NCBI GenBank assembly: GCA_023392645.1 | Contig: JAEVYR010000378.1 | Span: forward strand, 1-8,222 | Origin: Chloroflexota bacterium | Lineage (GTDB): Bacteria; Chloroflexota; Chloroflexia; Thermomicrobiales; UBA6265 | Direction: 5' to 3' | Length of the DNA stretch: 8,222 bases | In this document: one piece after another, positions 1 to 7,040 of the stretch | Numbering within the stretch: the first letter of the stretch is position 1 | Layout: each line of letters starts with the position of its first letter | Notes under the pieces: generated by a model | Told to the model about the DNA's origin: nothing | What the model saw: only the letters and a program-made list of their open reading frames with translations | Database searches by the model: none | Program-made: the position numbers and the translations under genes

Positions 1-110
1 GCGAAAGCCCGCCCACGGAGGGGCGGGCCCACCGGGTAGCCGGTGAGTCGAGCGCATGCCGGCGAGGTGGCGGACGAGCGAAAGCCCGCCCACGGAGGGG
101 CGGGCCCACC
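1..110. repeat. 33-nt exact direct repeat, two copies 77 nt apart
   Basis: Positions 1-33 and 78-110 are identical over 33 nt. Each copy holds a self-complementary core: gcccgccc (7-14 and 84-91) pairs perfectly with gggcgggc (21-28 and 98-105) around a 6-nt loop, acggag. The 44 nt between the copies are not themselves repeated. The first copy starts at the window edge, so the array may continue to the left. The repeats lie just downstream of the substrate-binding protein gene, which is transcribed toward them. They could be tandem terminators or a dispersed intergenic repeat of this genome; the sequence alone does not separate these. Confidence 0.85.
78..105 (-). terminator. Candidate intrinsic terminator after the substrate-binding protein gene
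   Basis: Read on the minus strand this is an 8-bp all-GC stem (GCCCGCCC/GGGCGGGC) with a 6-nt loop, followed by TTTCGC. It begins about 65 nt after the stop codon of the substrate-binding protein gene. An identical second hairpin follows at 1-28. The T-tract is only three long, so termination may be weak or may depend on both hairpins. Strand and position fit a terminator; the repeated nature leaves a generic repeat element as the alternative. Confidence 0.45.
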
Positions 111-150
111 AGATTTGGGAAGGCCCACCAGAAACGGGGCGGGCCCACCA
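103..150. repeat. Three spaced copies of ggcccacca
   Basis: The 9-mer ggcccacca occurs at 103-111, 122-130 and 142-150, spaced 19 and 20 nt apart. The first copy is the tail of the 33-nt direct repeat. The third also keeps the preceding ggggcg (136-141) of that repeat, so it looks like a partial copy. The second is preceded by different sequence. The group appears to be a decayed continuation of the repeat array, running to within 25 nt of the substrate-binding protein stop codon. Confidence 0.6.
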
Positions 151-172
151 ATTGCTCCGGACCGACGTCTCG

Positions 173-2077
173 CTAGACCGGCTCCGCGCCCTCGGCGAGG
201 TTCCAGTTGGCGATGTTCCAGTAGTTGTAGCTGAACGCGCCGAGCGCGAGGTTCTCCTCGTTCAGGCGGTTGCCAATGCCGGTGCGGGAGCCGACCACGA
301 CCAGCGGCAGGATGACGTTGTTGTTGATCAGCATGTCGTTCATCTGGATGAACAGGTCGGCCAGCTTCTCCGGGTCCGGCTCGGTGCGCGATGCGTCGAG
401 CAGCGCGTCGAAGTCCTTGTTGACCCAGCGGCTGTAGTTCTGGCCCTGCCACTCGTTGCTCTTCTGGGCGACGTTGAAGTTGTCCTCGCCGGCGTACCAC
501 CCCTCCATGTAGCTGATCGGTGTCGGATTGGTCGGCACCGACTGGTACATGTCGAAGTCCCAGTAGAAGTGGCTGATGTTCTGCTCGTTGCCGGCGGCGG
601 AGTCGAAGTAGATGCCGGCGTCGATCTGCTCGAGCTGGACGGCGATGCCGATGTCCTCGAGGTTGCTCTTGACGACGGCCTGCGTCTTCTGGCGCACCTG
701 GTTGACCGAGGTGGCGTAGACGACCTTCAGCTCGACGCCGTCCTTGGCGCGGGTGCCGTCACCGGTCCAGCCGGCATCCTCGAGCATCTGGTTGGCGGCG
801 TCGGCGTCGTAGGTGAAGTCGGTGTTGGGCGACTCCAGCGCCGGGATACCGGAGAGGATGTTCTTCGCCGCCGGGTTGCCCTCGCCGTAGAACTCGTTCG
901 CGATCTGCTCGCGGTTGACGGCGGAGCAGATTGCCTGGCGGACGGCGTCGTCGGTCAGGAACGGGTGCGGGGTGTTGATTTCCGAGCGCTGGCCGTCGAC
1001 CTCGGTGTTGGGGTCGGAGAAGTTGAAGTTGATGCGCTCGACGTTGGCGCCGGGGGTGACCTTGGCGATGCCGGTGGTGTTGTCGCCCGCCATCATGTCG
1101 TTGATGATGGCTGGTTCGACCTGGAGGTTCCAGGCGAAGTCGTACTCGCCGGTCTGGATCACGGCGCGGGCGGCCGAGGCGGCGTCGCCACCACCCTTGA
1201 GCAGCACGCGGCCGAAGAAGGGCTTGTTGGGCTCGCGGTAGTTCTCGTTCGGCACGTAGGTGACCGAATCGTTGGGCGAGAAGCTCTCGACGACGTACGG
1301 CCCGGTGCCGATCGGGTTGAGCGCGTAGGCGTCGTTGGCCTCCTGGCCGCCGCCCTCGAGGATGTGCTTCGGATAGACGTAGCCGGTGCTGGTGCCGGCG
1401 TGGGCCTCGAACCAGTTCGGGTTCGGCGACGAGAAGGTGACGGTGACGGTGACGTCGTCGACGGCCTCGATGTTCTCGATCGGCTCGAAGCTGCCGTAGT
1501 TGACCGAGGCGTTGTCCTTGTCCATCACCCACTGCCAGGTGAAGACGACGTCGTCGGCGGTGAAGGGCTCGCCGTCGCTCCAGGTGACGCCCTCGAGGAG
1601 GTTGTAGGTGACGCTGGTGAGGTCTTCGGCGAGCAGGCCGTTCTCGACCGACGGGACCTCCTTGACCAGGTTGGGGGTCAGGGTGGCGTCGGGGAGGTAG
1701 TGCATCAGCGGCTCGACGACGATGCAGGAGGCGAGGAAGTCCTTGACGCCGACGGCGACGAGCGGGCTGAGGAGGCTGGGCGCCTGCCACTGGATGAGGC
1801 GAACGTCGCCGCCCTCGCCGCGGGTCTGGTTTTCGGTGCCGACTTCGGGGCGGCCGGAGGCGCCGGCGGCGGGGGTGGCATCCTGCGCGGCGAAGGCGAA
1901 GCCGCCGAGGGGTTTGGCGCTGGCGGCGCCGGCGTTGGCGAGGAAGGCGGCGCCACCGACGCCGAGGGCGCTGAGGGCGGCGCGCTCGGTGAACTGGCGG
2001 CGGGTGACCTTGCCGGCCTTGTAGTCGTCGAACAGCGCGCGCAGCGCCGAGGTGCGGGGATTCTGCTGGTGAGTCAT
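173..2077 (-). CDS. ABC transporter substrate-binding protein, family 5 (DppA/OppA-like), Tat-exported
   Basis: A 634-aa extracytoplasmic solute-binding protein of the SBP_bac_5 family, which captures peptides, oligosaccharides or related solutes for an ABC importer. The leader has a twin-arginine motif, TRRQF (residues 25-29), then a hydrophobic stretch (33-54) ending ASA, a plausible cleavage site. There is no lipobox cysteine. An Ala/Pro/Thr-rich linker follows (63-77). Family signatures are WSDGEPFTADDVVFTW (166-181), NPIGTGPYVV (254-263) and FLTDDAVRQAICSAVNREQI (373-392). The length is usual for this family. The frame stays open far upstream, but that part is Arg/Pro-rich and has no homologous look. 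The start at 2077 is chosen because the Tat leader begins directly after it, with AGGGAG (2090-2095) about 12 nt upstream. No permease or ATPase gene lies next to it in the window, and candidate terminators follow the stop, so it seems to be transcribed alone. The substrate cannot be read from the sequence. Confidence 0.93.
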   Translation of the reverse strand: MTHQQNPRTSALRALFDDYKAGKVTRRQFTERAALSALGVGGAAFLANAGAASAKPLGGFAFAAQDATPAAGASGRPEVGTENQTRGEGGDVRLIQWQAPSLLSPLVAVGVKDFLASCIVVEPLMHYLPDATLTPNLVKEVPSVENGLLAEDLTSVTYNLLEGVTWSDGEPFTADDVVFTWQWVMDKDNASVNYGSFEPIENIEAVDDVTVTVTFSSPNPNWFEAHAGTSTGYVYPKHILEGGGQEANDAYALNPIGTGPYVVESFSPNDSVTYVPNENYREPNKPFFGRVLLKGGGDAASAARAVIQTGEYDFAWNLQVEPAIINDMMAGDNTTGIAKVTPGANVERINFNFSDPNTEVDGQRSEINTPHPFLTDDAVRQAICSAVNREQIANEFYGEGNPAAKNILSGIPALESPNTDFTYDADAANQMLEDAGWTGDGTRAKDGVELKVVYATSVNQVRQKTQAVVKSNLEDIGIAVQLEQIDAGIYFDSAAGNEQNISHFYWDFDMYQSVPTNPTPISYMEGWYAGEDNFNVAQKSNEWQGQNYSRWVNKDFDALLDASRTEPDPEKLADLFIQMNDMLINNNVILPLVVVGSRTGIGNRLNEENLALGAFSYNYWNIANWNLAEGAEPV

Positions 2078-2715
2078 ATCCTGCGAATACTCCCTGCGCG
2101 CCGTGGCATGGCACGGCGTCGCGATGCTGAGAGGTGACGGGGTCCCACGCCGGCACCGTGCCGGGTCGTGGAGATGATCGCCGAAACGGTTCCTGTCGGG
2201 GAGGCGCGTCGTCGAGCATCCCGTCATGTCCTCGCTCATAGAGACGGTGGAAGTGTAGGACGTGGCGTCGGGGCGCGGCAACTCCCGGTTTGGACGGGTG
2301 TGCCGGGAGGGGCGCGGTTGCCGCGGCGGGATCGAGCGGAGGGTCCGTCTCGGGGGTGGAGGGTGCGGCCCTCTCCCCGCTCGCCGGCGCGGTCGGGGTC
2401 GAGAAGGCGGCCAACGCGAACAACCTGGCCGGTGGCCGCCTTCTCCGATTTGCCCGGAACGGCGGGGGTTTGACCCGGCCAGGTTTCGCCCGAAACGGGG
2501 CCGCCTTCTCGGGTCGCGGCGAAGGCGGCCAAGAGGGCCACGTTGTCGGGTATGGGGTCGTTGGCCATCTTCAAGGGATCGATGATCCCGTTCGTCTACG
2601 TCTCGAACCACATGTCGCTCCGTTCGAGCCAGCTTTCTCGAATTTGATAGCTTTCCATCATCAGCAAGTGAAGAGCCTGCACCCGAGCTGCGGAACGTGT
2701 TTTCGGAGAGCACGA
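2078..2715. other. 638-nt intergenic region with palindromes
   Basis: No gene is supportable here. The minus-strand frame that runs through it is only the upstream extension of the substrate-binding protein frame, with Arg/Pro-rich nonsense composition. It holds the inverted repeat cluster at 2401-2533 (listed separately). It also holds a 6-bp palindrome with a 3-nt loop, gggatc/gatccc (2575-2589), and a 7-bp inverted repeat, ctcgaac/gttcgag (2602-2608 and 2622-2628, 13-nt loop). Both small palindromes lie 90-140 nt past the stop of the NPPY gene, where a terminator would be expected, but neither is followed by a clear T-tract. Positions near 2600-2715 are visibly more AT-rich than 2250-2540. 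Confidence 0.6.
2401..2533. repeat. Cluster of alternating inverted repeats built on GAGAAGGCGGCC
   Basis: The element gagaaggcggcc or its complement occurs four times: plus at 2401-2412, minus at 2434-2445, minus at 2500-2511, and a shorter plus copy at 2522-2531. The first pair forms a perfect 13-bp stem (2401-2413 with 2433-2445, 19-nt loop). The second pair forms a 10-bp stem (2500-2509 with 2522-2531, 12-nt loop). A further 11-bp inverted pair, aacctggccgg/ccggccaggtt (2422-2432 and 2476-2486), joins to the first and third elements. Thus 2401-2432 and 2476-2511 are diverged inverted copies of one 32-36 nt unit. The layout resembles REP/BIME-type intergenic elements. Because the cluster sits between two same-strand transcription units, it could also act as a terminator or an RNA-stabilising structure. 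Confidence 0.8.
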
Positions 2716-3750
2716 TCAGCTCATCGGTTTGATCTGCGCTTCGATAAAGGCGATCTCGTCAGCATCGAGGTTGTACTTGGCGTAGAGCTGCTGGTCGATA
2801 TCGGCAAGTGGCTTCGACCAGTCGATGTCCGACGCGCTCGAAAAATCCTGGAGCGGGACGTACTTCCAGACCCGAGCAGGGTTATGCTGAGTGATCTTCA
2901 AGACCCCAAGGAGAGCGCGCGCGAACTTGGTTTTCACATACTTCAGACACGCCTCAGCTTGATCCTGGCTGTCAAACGCGCCAATGGTAATGAACGTTTG
3001 CGTGACCGCCACGTTCGGTCCCAGAACGCATGGCACGCCCACCCCGCCTAGATCGACCGATCCATTTGAAGCCGGGATCGCGACTTTGTGCTTTTCGAAC
3101 GCACCGGGTCCCGAAACGTAGTCTTTGCGGATCCATCTGGTTTGGCGCTTGTTCTTGATTAGGCCGAGTACTTGGATATATTCAAGCCCATCATCGGGTC
3201 GTTCTGCGTGATACATGAACGCAAACTGCTCGAACGTGTTCGTGTTCACAAGCGCTGCATTGCCTTCAGGCCTAAGCGCCAGTGCATCGGGGTATTCCTG
3301 GTACAACGAGTTCGTGTAGCGATAGGAACGAGAGCTAGTAATCCCGGCATCCTCCAACGAGGCTCCGCCAACCTCAAGCACCTTGTGGAGGATATGGTTG
3401 AGTTCAGGGTACTTCGTGAATGTCCCGATGGGCTCGCCCGTGTGGTCCTCGTTGCGGTAAGTCACTGCGATGCCGCCCATGATGTCCGTGCCAGGGAATA
3501 GGTCGTTGCTGTTAGGAGCGTAGTGCGGGACAGTGAGATGTTCGTCCGCGAGCATCTTCTCGTTCCACGCCTTCGGCGTGAAGCCGGCATTGAACAGGAA
3601 GCGCGCCGGTGTGATGAGCACGGCCTTCTTGCCGACCTCATACGCTGCGTCCATGAACCGATGGTAGACGGGCGTGTCTCGTGTGCCTGCCCCCTGAGCC
3701 TCTTCCTGGTACGGCGGATTGCCGATGACGACATCGAATTTCTTGCTCAT
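2716..3750 (-). CDS. Adenine DNA methyltransferase C-terminal half (NPPY catalytic motif plus target-recognition-like region)
   Basis: A 344-aa protein that begins almost directly with methyltransferase motif IV: FDVVIG, then NPPY at residues 11-14, the catalytic loop of N6-adenine methyltransferases (Eco57I/TaqI-like). The segment AVLITPARFLFNAG (43-56) fits the strands that normally follow. Residues about 190-344 resemble the specificity part of Eco57I-type enzymes, with blocks such as VWKYVPLQDF (294-303) and a helical end, IDQQLYAKYNLDADEIAFIE. Motifs X and I, the SAM-binding half, are absent. They lie in the C-terminus of the preceding gene, which stops 2 nt before this ATG in another frame. 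A weak purine stretch (GGATGGGA) precedes the start, so translation is probably coupled. The expected role is sequence-specific adenine methylation and target recognition for the restriction complex. Sampled GC is near 50% in places, lower than the substrate-binding protein gene. Artefactual splitting of a longer gene is possible but not needed. Confidence 0.85.
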   Translation of the reverse strand: MSKKFDVVIGNPPYQEEAQGAGTRDTPVYHRFMDAAYEVGKKAVLITPARFLFNAGFTPKAWNEKMLADEHLTVPHYAPNSNDLFPGTDIMGGIAVTYRNEDHTGEPIGTFTKYPELNHILHKVLEVGGASLEDAGITSSRSYRYTNSLYQEYPDALALRPEGNAALVNTNTFEQFAFMYHAERPDDGLEYIQVLGLIKNKRQTRWIRKDYVSGPGAFEKHKVAIPASNGSVDLGGVGVPCVLGPNVAVTQTFITIGAFDSQDQAEACLKYVKTKFARALLGVLKITQHNPARVWKYVPLQDFSSASDIDWSKPLADIDQQLYAKYNLDADEIAFIEAQIKPMS

Positions 3751-3752
3751 GA

Positions 3753-6700
3753 TTAGTTCCCATCCGTAAACATTTCGTCGACCACCTGCTGGCGTTCGGT
3801 GGGGCTCATCGTTGCCAGGTTCCCCACCTTGAAGTGGCCCGAGTTTTCGATCCAGGCCTTGCGTTCCGGGATACCGCCCGAGACGGCTTCGATGGTAATG
3901 CGGTGCAGCAACTTGTCGTGGCTCATCTCGAAGATCTGCGCGGTGAGGATGTGCCGCAGGCGCGCCTCGGGATCGGGGATCGCGTCAGCCAGCCCGGTGT
4001 CGAGCCGGCGCACGAGCTCCATCAGGAAAAGCCCAGCGGTGGAGAACAGATCGGCGAACGTCTTCGTCGGGTCCTTGAAGATGCCGGGGTTCTCGGCTTC
4101 TAGGGTGTCCACCATCATCTTCACCACGGACTGCGGCGTGAATACGAGCGACGTCTTCTGTTGCGGGATGTAGGCGAAGATATTCTCGCTCTGCGTGTCG
4201 TCGAAGTAGTCCGCCAGCGCTTCCTTCTTGTTGAGGAACTCCTGGATCGACTGGTCGAAGACCGCTTCGTCGAACAGGCCGGGGATCGTCGTGATCGTGC
4301 CGTCCTCCTCGGCGATCTCCTGACCGTCGCGCAGCAGCCGGAACTCAGCTTCACTGATGCCGGTGATCTCTTCGAACACATCTTCCGGGGTGTAGTCGTC
4401 GAAGTTCGACAGCCGAGTGTTCCGGTCGCCGTAGGCCATCAGGAACATTGGGATCGTGCGAGCGAAACCGCGCAGGTGGTCGCGGACCTCGTCCATCGCG
4501 CTGTTGGCGCGCTTCTGCTCGGTCTTGGTCACCTCGCGCTCGACGACCTGTGGGACGACCGTGTCCATGACGGTGCTGATGATGGCTGTGACCGCGTCGT
4601 AGAGCGCAGCCTTCTCCTCCTCGATACGGGCGTCGACTACAGCGGCGTCAGCCTCCGTGGCTGCAGCCGCACGGTCGTCGTCGAGATGCTTGTTGGCGAT
4701 CGCGTGGTCGATGTAGGCCCGCTCGACCCGAGCCTTGACCTCCTGCTCGGTGCGCTTGACGTCGCGGTCGATTTGCGCCTTGCTCAGGCCGTAGGTCTCC
4801 TTGAGCTCCTCGCGCTTGGCCTCCGTCTTCTTGGTGACGAACGCCGCGAGGTCGCTGGCGACCTTGGTCGCCGGGGTGTCGGGCTCGATCTTGGGGATCT
4901 CCTCGACGCTCCAAACCGGCGGGCCGAGTTCGGCGACCTTCGGGTTGATGACCGTCTCCTTGTCGATCTGCACGTTGCCGTCGCTGTCGGTGACCGGAGG
5001 GGGATGCGGGACGTTGATGGTGCCCTTCTTGGTCTTGCCCGACGCCTCCTTGGCGGTGGGGAGCTTCTCCAGGATTTCCTTGACGTGCTCGGAGTAGCGG
5101 AAGATGCCCGAGACGTTGTCGAACAGCAGGTTGGACAGGAAGCCGCGACGAACGACCTCGCGCGCCTTGAAGACCTGGGGGAAGGTGAGGACCTGGGCGG
5201 CGTTGAGCTCGACCATGCGACCCTCGGCGTCCTCGCCGATCACGGGGAAGAAGTTGAGCAGCCGACGGATGTTCTCCTGACGCATGTTCTGGTCCAAGGA
5301 CGGGTTCGGGCTCAGGTTATTGGCGAAGGCATCGAATACGGTGAGTGTCCGCTCGGGCGCGAAGTCGAAGATGTACGCGTTCCTCTTCTGGAAGACCGTT
5401 CCAGCGCGCTCGAACGTGCAAGGATTTTGCGCGCGAAACGCAGCCTGCATGTAGCGCGCGGGCGAGGTGACGTTCGAGAGCATGATCACCGCGGTCCACT
5501 CGGGCACGGTGACGCCGGTGGTGAGCTGGCCGACGGAGAGCGTGATGGTCTTGCCGCCGGTACGCTCCGCTTCAGCGATCGCCTCGCGCACCGTGTCCAG
5601 CGACTTCCCGATAGCGACTGGGTCGGCTTCGTCGGAGCGGCCGTCGCCCGCGGCGAGGACCACCGTGTAGTCCTTGAAGACGTCGTGCTTCTTCAGGAGC
5701 TTTTCGAGCGCCTTGGCCGACGCGACACGGTCCAGCAACCAAAATGAGTGCCGGATCTCGTCGCGCAGTTCCGGCGTGGAGAACGGGTACTTCTCGTTGG
5801 TCGTCAGGCAGTCGAGGAACTTCTCGACATCCGCCTCGTGCTCGAAGAAGCCGCTCTCCTTCGTGCTGAAGAACTCGCCGAGGTCGAAGGTGTAGTCGAT
5901 GTTGGCTTCGTCTTCGTCGATGGCGACGCCGACGGCGAGTTGGTCGGAGATCATGCGCGAAACCTGATAGGTCAGCATGTTGAGCGTCGGGAGCGCGTCG
6001 TACGGGTTCTCCGCCGCGTCATCATCCCAATTCTTGCGGGCGGCCTGCTCGTCTTCGTAGGTCCAGTTGAAGATCTGGTCCGCGCCGAACTTGCCGGAGG
6101 CCAGCGCCTTGAACGGTGTGCCGGACAGGTGCAGGGTCCGCGAGCGTTTGATCTGGTCGAACGCGACATCCGTCTTCGTCGTGTCGACGCCTTCGTGGGC
6201 TTCGTCGATGACGAGCAGGTCCCAGTCCAGGTCGGCGATGTGCCTGAGCTTGTCGTATGGCCCGCCGAAGTAGCGAGAGCCCTTGAGATCCTGGAGCGAG
6301 ACGAACTCGATGATGCGTGGGTCATGATCAATCTGGGCGCGACTGTGGGCTACCCACTGCGCGCGAGTCATCGGTGTGCGCTTGTCGAGCGACGGGGACT
6401 CGGACACGAAGACATACGTTGTCTGGTGCCCGATGAATCGGGCGAAGTCGTCGTACCACGAGTTGGCGATCGCCGGACGATTGGTGACGATGAGCGCTTT
6501 CCGCACTCCGAGTTCACGCATGAGGTCGTAGGTCGTAAGCGTCTTGCCGAACCGCGGCTTGGCATTCCAGAGGACTTCTTCGCAACCGTTCTGGTAGGCG
6601 GCGAGCGCCTGGTCGACGGCGGCTTGCTGCTCGGGGCGGAGCACGTAGTCGTCCTGGTCGAGCCGCTGGAAGTCGCTGAAGTCCTGTCCCGCGAAGTCGT

Positions 6701-7040
6701 TGAAGTACTGCAACGACGACTTCGGCGCGCCTTCGAAACGGTGCCACTCGGTACGTCTGGGCGTGATCTCGCGCTGGACGCCTTGCTGGCGCAAGAATGC
6801 GTGGAAGTCCTTGTCTGTGAAGCGCCCGCCCGATTCAGAGGTGAAGAGCGCGCGACGCGCCCACTTCTTGAGCTTTCTGACGTAGAGCTGCGACGCCTGC
6901 TGCTCGATGCGCTTGTCGGCGCTGGCCTGTTCGGTGTAACCGATCTTCTCCCAACCCCGGTACTTGGGGATGTCGGGCGTCGTCCACGAGTAGATGAGAG
7001 GAATGATCTCGCGATATGTTTTGATGTTCGGACTAGACAT
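3753..7040 (-). CDS. GIY-YIG-like nuclease / DEAH helicase / methyltransferase N-half fusion (restriction translocase subunit)
   Basis: A 1095-aa multidomain protein. Residues about 11-102 look like a GIY-YIG nuclease of the T5orf172 type: IYSW (16-19), KIGYT (32-36), R44 and a candidate catalytic Glu at 98 in TEWHRF. Residues about 135-560 form a superfamily 2 motor: AKPRFGKT (160-167, Walker A), DEAH (279-282), SGTPF (306-310), VGQLTTGV (503-510, motif V) and QAAFRAQ (532-538, motif VI). A proline-rich linker (about 660-725) and a long charged helical region (about 730-860) follow. The C-terminus is a methyltransferase N-half: FTPQSVVKMMVDTL (motif X, 967-980), DLFSTAGLFL (divergent motif I, 997-1006) and an acidic residue in IFEMS for motif II. 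The NPPY half is the next gene, 2 nt on. The domain order matches type ISP restriction enzymes, suggesting ATP-driven translocation and cleavage of foreign DNA. The start is fixed by a perfect Shine-Dalgarno and an 8-nt overlap with the upstream gene. Nuclease assignment is the weakest part; helicase assignment is firm. Confidence 0.9.
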   Translation of the reverse strand: MSSPNIKTYREIIPLIYSWTTPDIPKYRGWEKIGYTEQASADKRIEQQASQLYVRKLKKWARRALFTSESGGRFTDKDFHAFLRQQGVQREITPRRTEWHRFEGAPKSSLQYFNDFAGQDFSDFQRLDQDDYVLRPEQQAAVDQALAAYQNGCEEVLWNAKPRFGKTLTTYDLMRELGVRKALIVTNRPAIANSWYDDFARFIGHQTTYVFVSESPSLDKRTPMTRAQWVAHSRAQIDHDPRIIEFVSLQDLKGSRYFGGPYDKLRHIADLDWDLLVIDEAHEGVDTTKTDVAFDQIKRSRTLHLSGTPFKALASGKFGADQIFNWTYEDEQAARKNWDDDAAENPYDALPTLNMLTYQVSRMISDQLAVGVAIDEDEANIDYTFDLGEFFSTKESGFFEHEADVEKFLDCLTTNEKYPFSTPELRDEIRHSFWLLDRVASAKALEKLLKKHDVFKDYTVVLAAGDGRSDEADPVAIGKSLDTVREAIAEAERTGGKTITLSVGQLTTGVTVPEWTAVIMLSNVTSPARYMQAAFRAQNPCTFERAGTVFQKRNAYIFDFAPERTLTVFDAFANNLSPNPSLDQNMRQENIRRLLNFFPVIGEDAEGRMVELNAAQVLTFPQVFKAREVVRRGFLSNLLFDNVSGIFRYSEHVKEILEKLPTAKEASGKTKKGTINVPHPPPVTDSDGNVQIDKETVINPKVAELGPPVWSVEEIPKIEPDTPATKVASDLAAFVTKKTEAKREELKETYGLSKAQIDRDVKRTEQEVKARVERAYIDHAIANKHLDDDRAAAATEADAAVVDARIEEEKAALYDAVTAIISTVMDTVVPQVVEREVTKTEQKRANSAMDEVRDHLRGFARTIPMFLMAYGDRNTRLSNFDDYTPEDVFEEITGISEAEFRLLRDGQEIAEEDGTITTIPGLFDEAVFDQSIQEFLNKKEALADYFDDTQSENIFAYIPQQKTSLVFTPQSVVKMMVDTLEAENPGIFKDPTKTFADLFSTAGLFLMELVRRLDTGLADAIPDPEARLRHILTAQIFEMSHDKLLHRITIEAVSGGIPERKAWIENSGHFKVGNLATMSPTERQQVVDEMFTDGN

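Noticed and set aside
56..2137. Long open plus-strand frame opposite the substrate-binding protein gene
   Set aside because: It is a GC-rich shadow: Val/Asp/Gly/Leu-rich with no domain, and it exactly mirrors a well-supported gene with a Tat leader and family motifs.
2252..2281. Possible promoter TTGCCG-N18-TACACT on the minus strand upstream of the transporter gene
   Set aside because: Each hexamer matches the consensus at only about four of six positions, and such matches are expected by chance in several hundred bases.
2078..2713. 212-residue N-terminal extension of the substrate-binding protein up to the ATG near 2713
   Set aside because: It is Arg/Pro-rich without homology-like features, contains the intergenic repeat cluster, and would bury the Tat leader internally.
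3750..3853. Programmed frameshift joining the helicase to the NPPY gene
   Set aside because: The overlap frame is open, but I see no standard slippery heptamer before the stop, and the open frame upstream of the ATG gives unrelated residues. Coupled translation of two proteins is the simpler reading.
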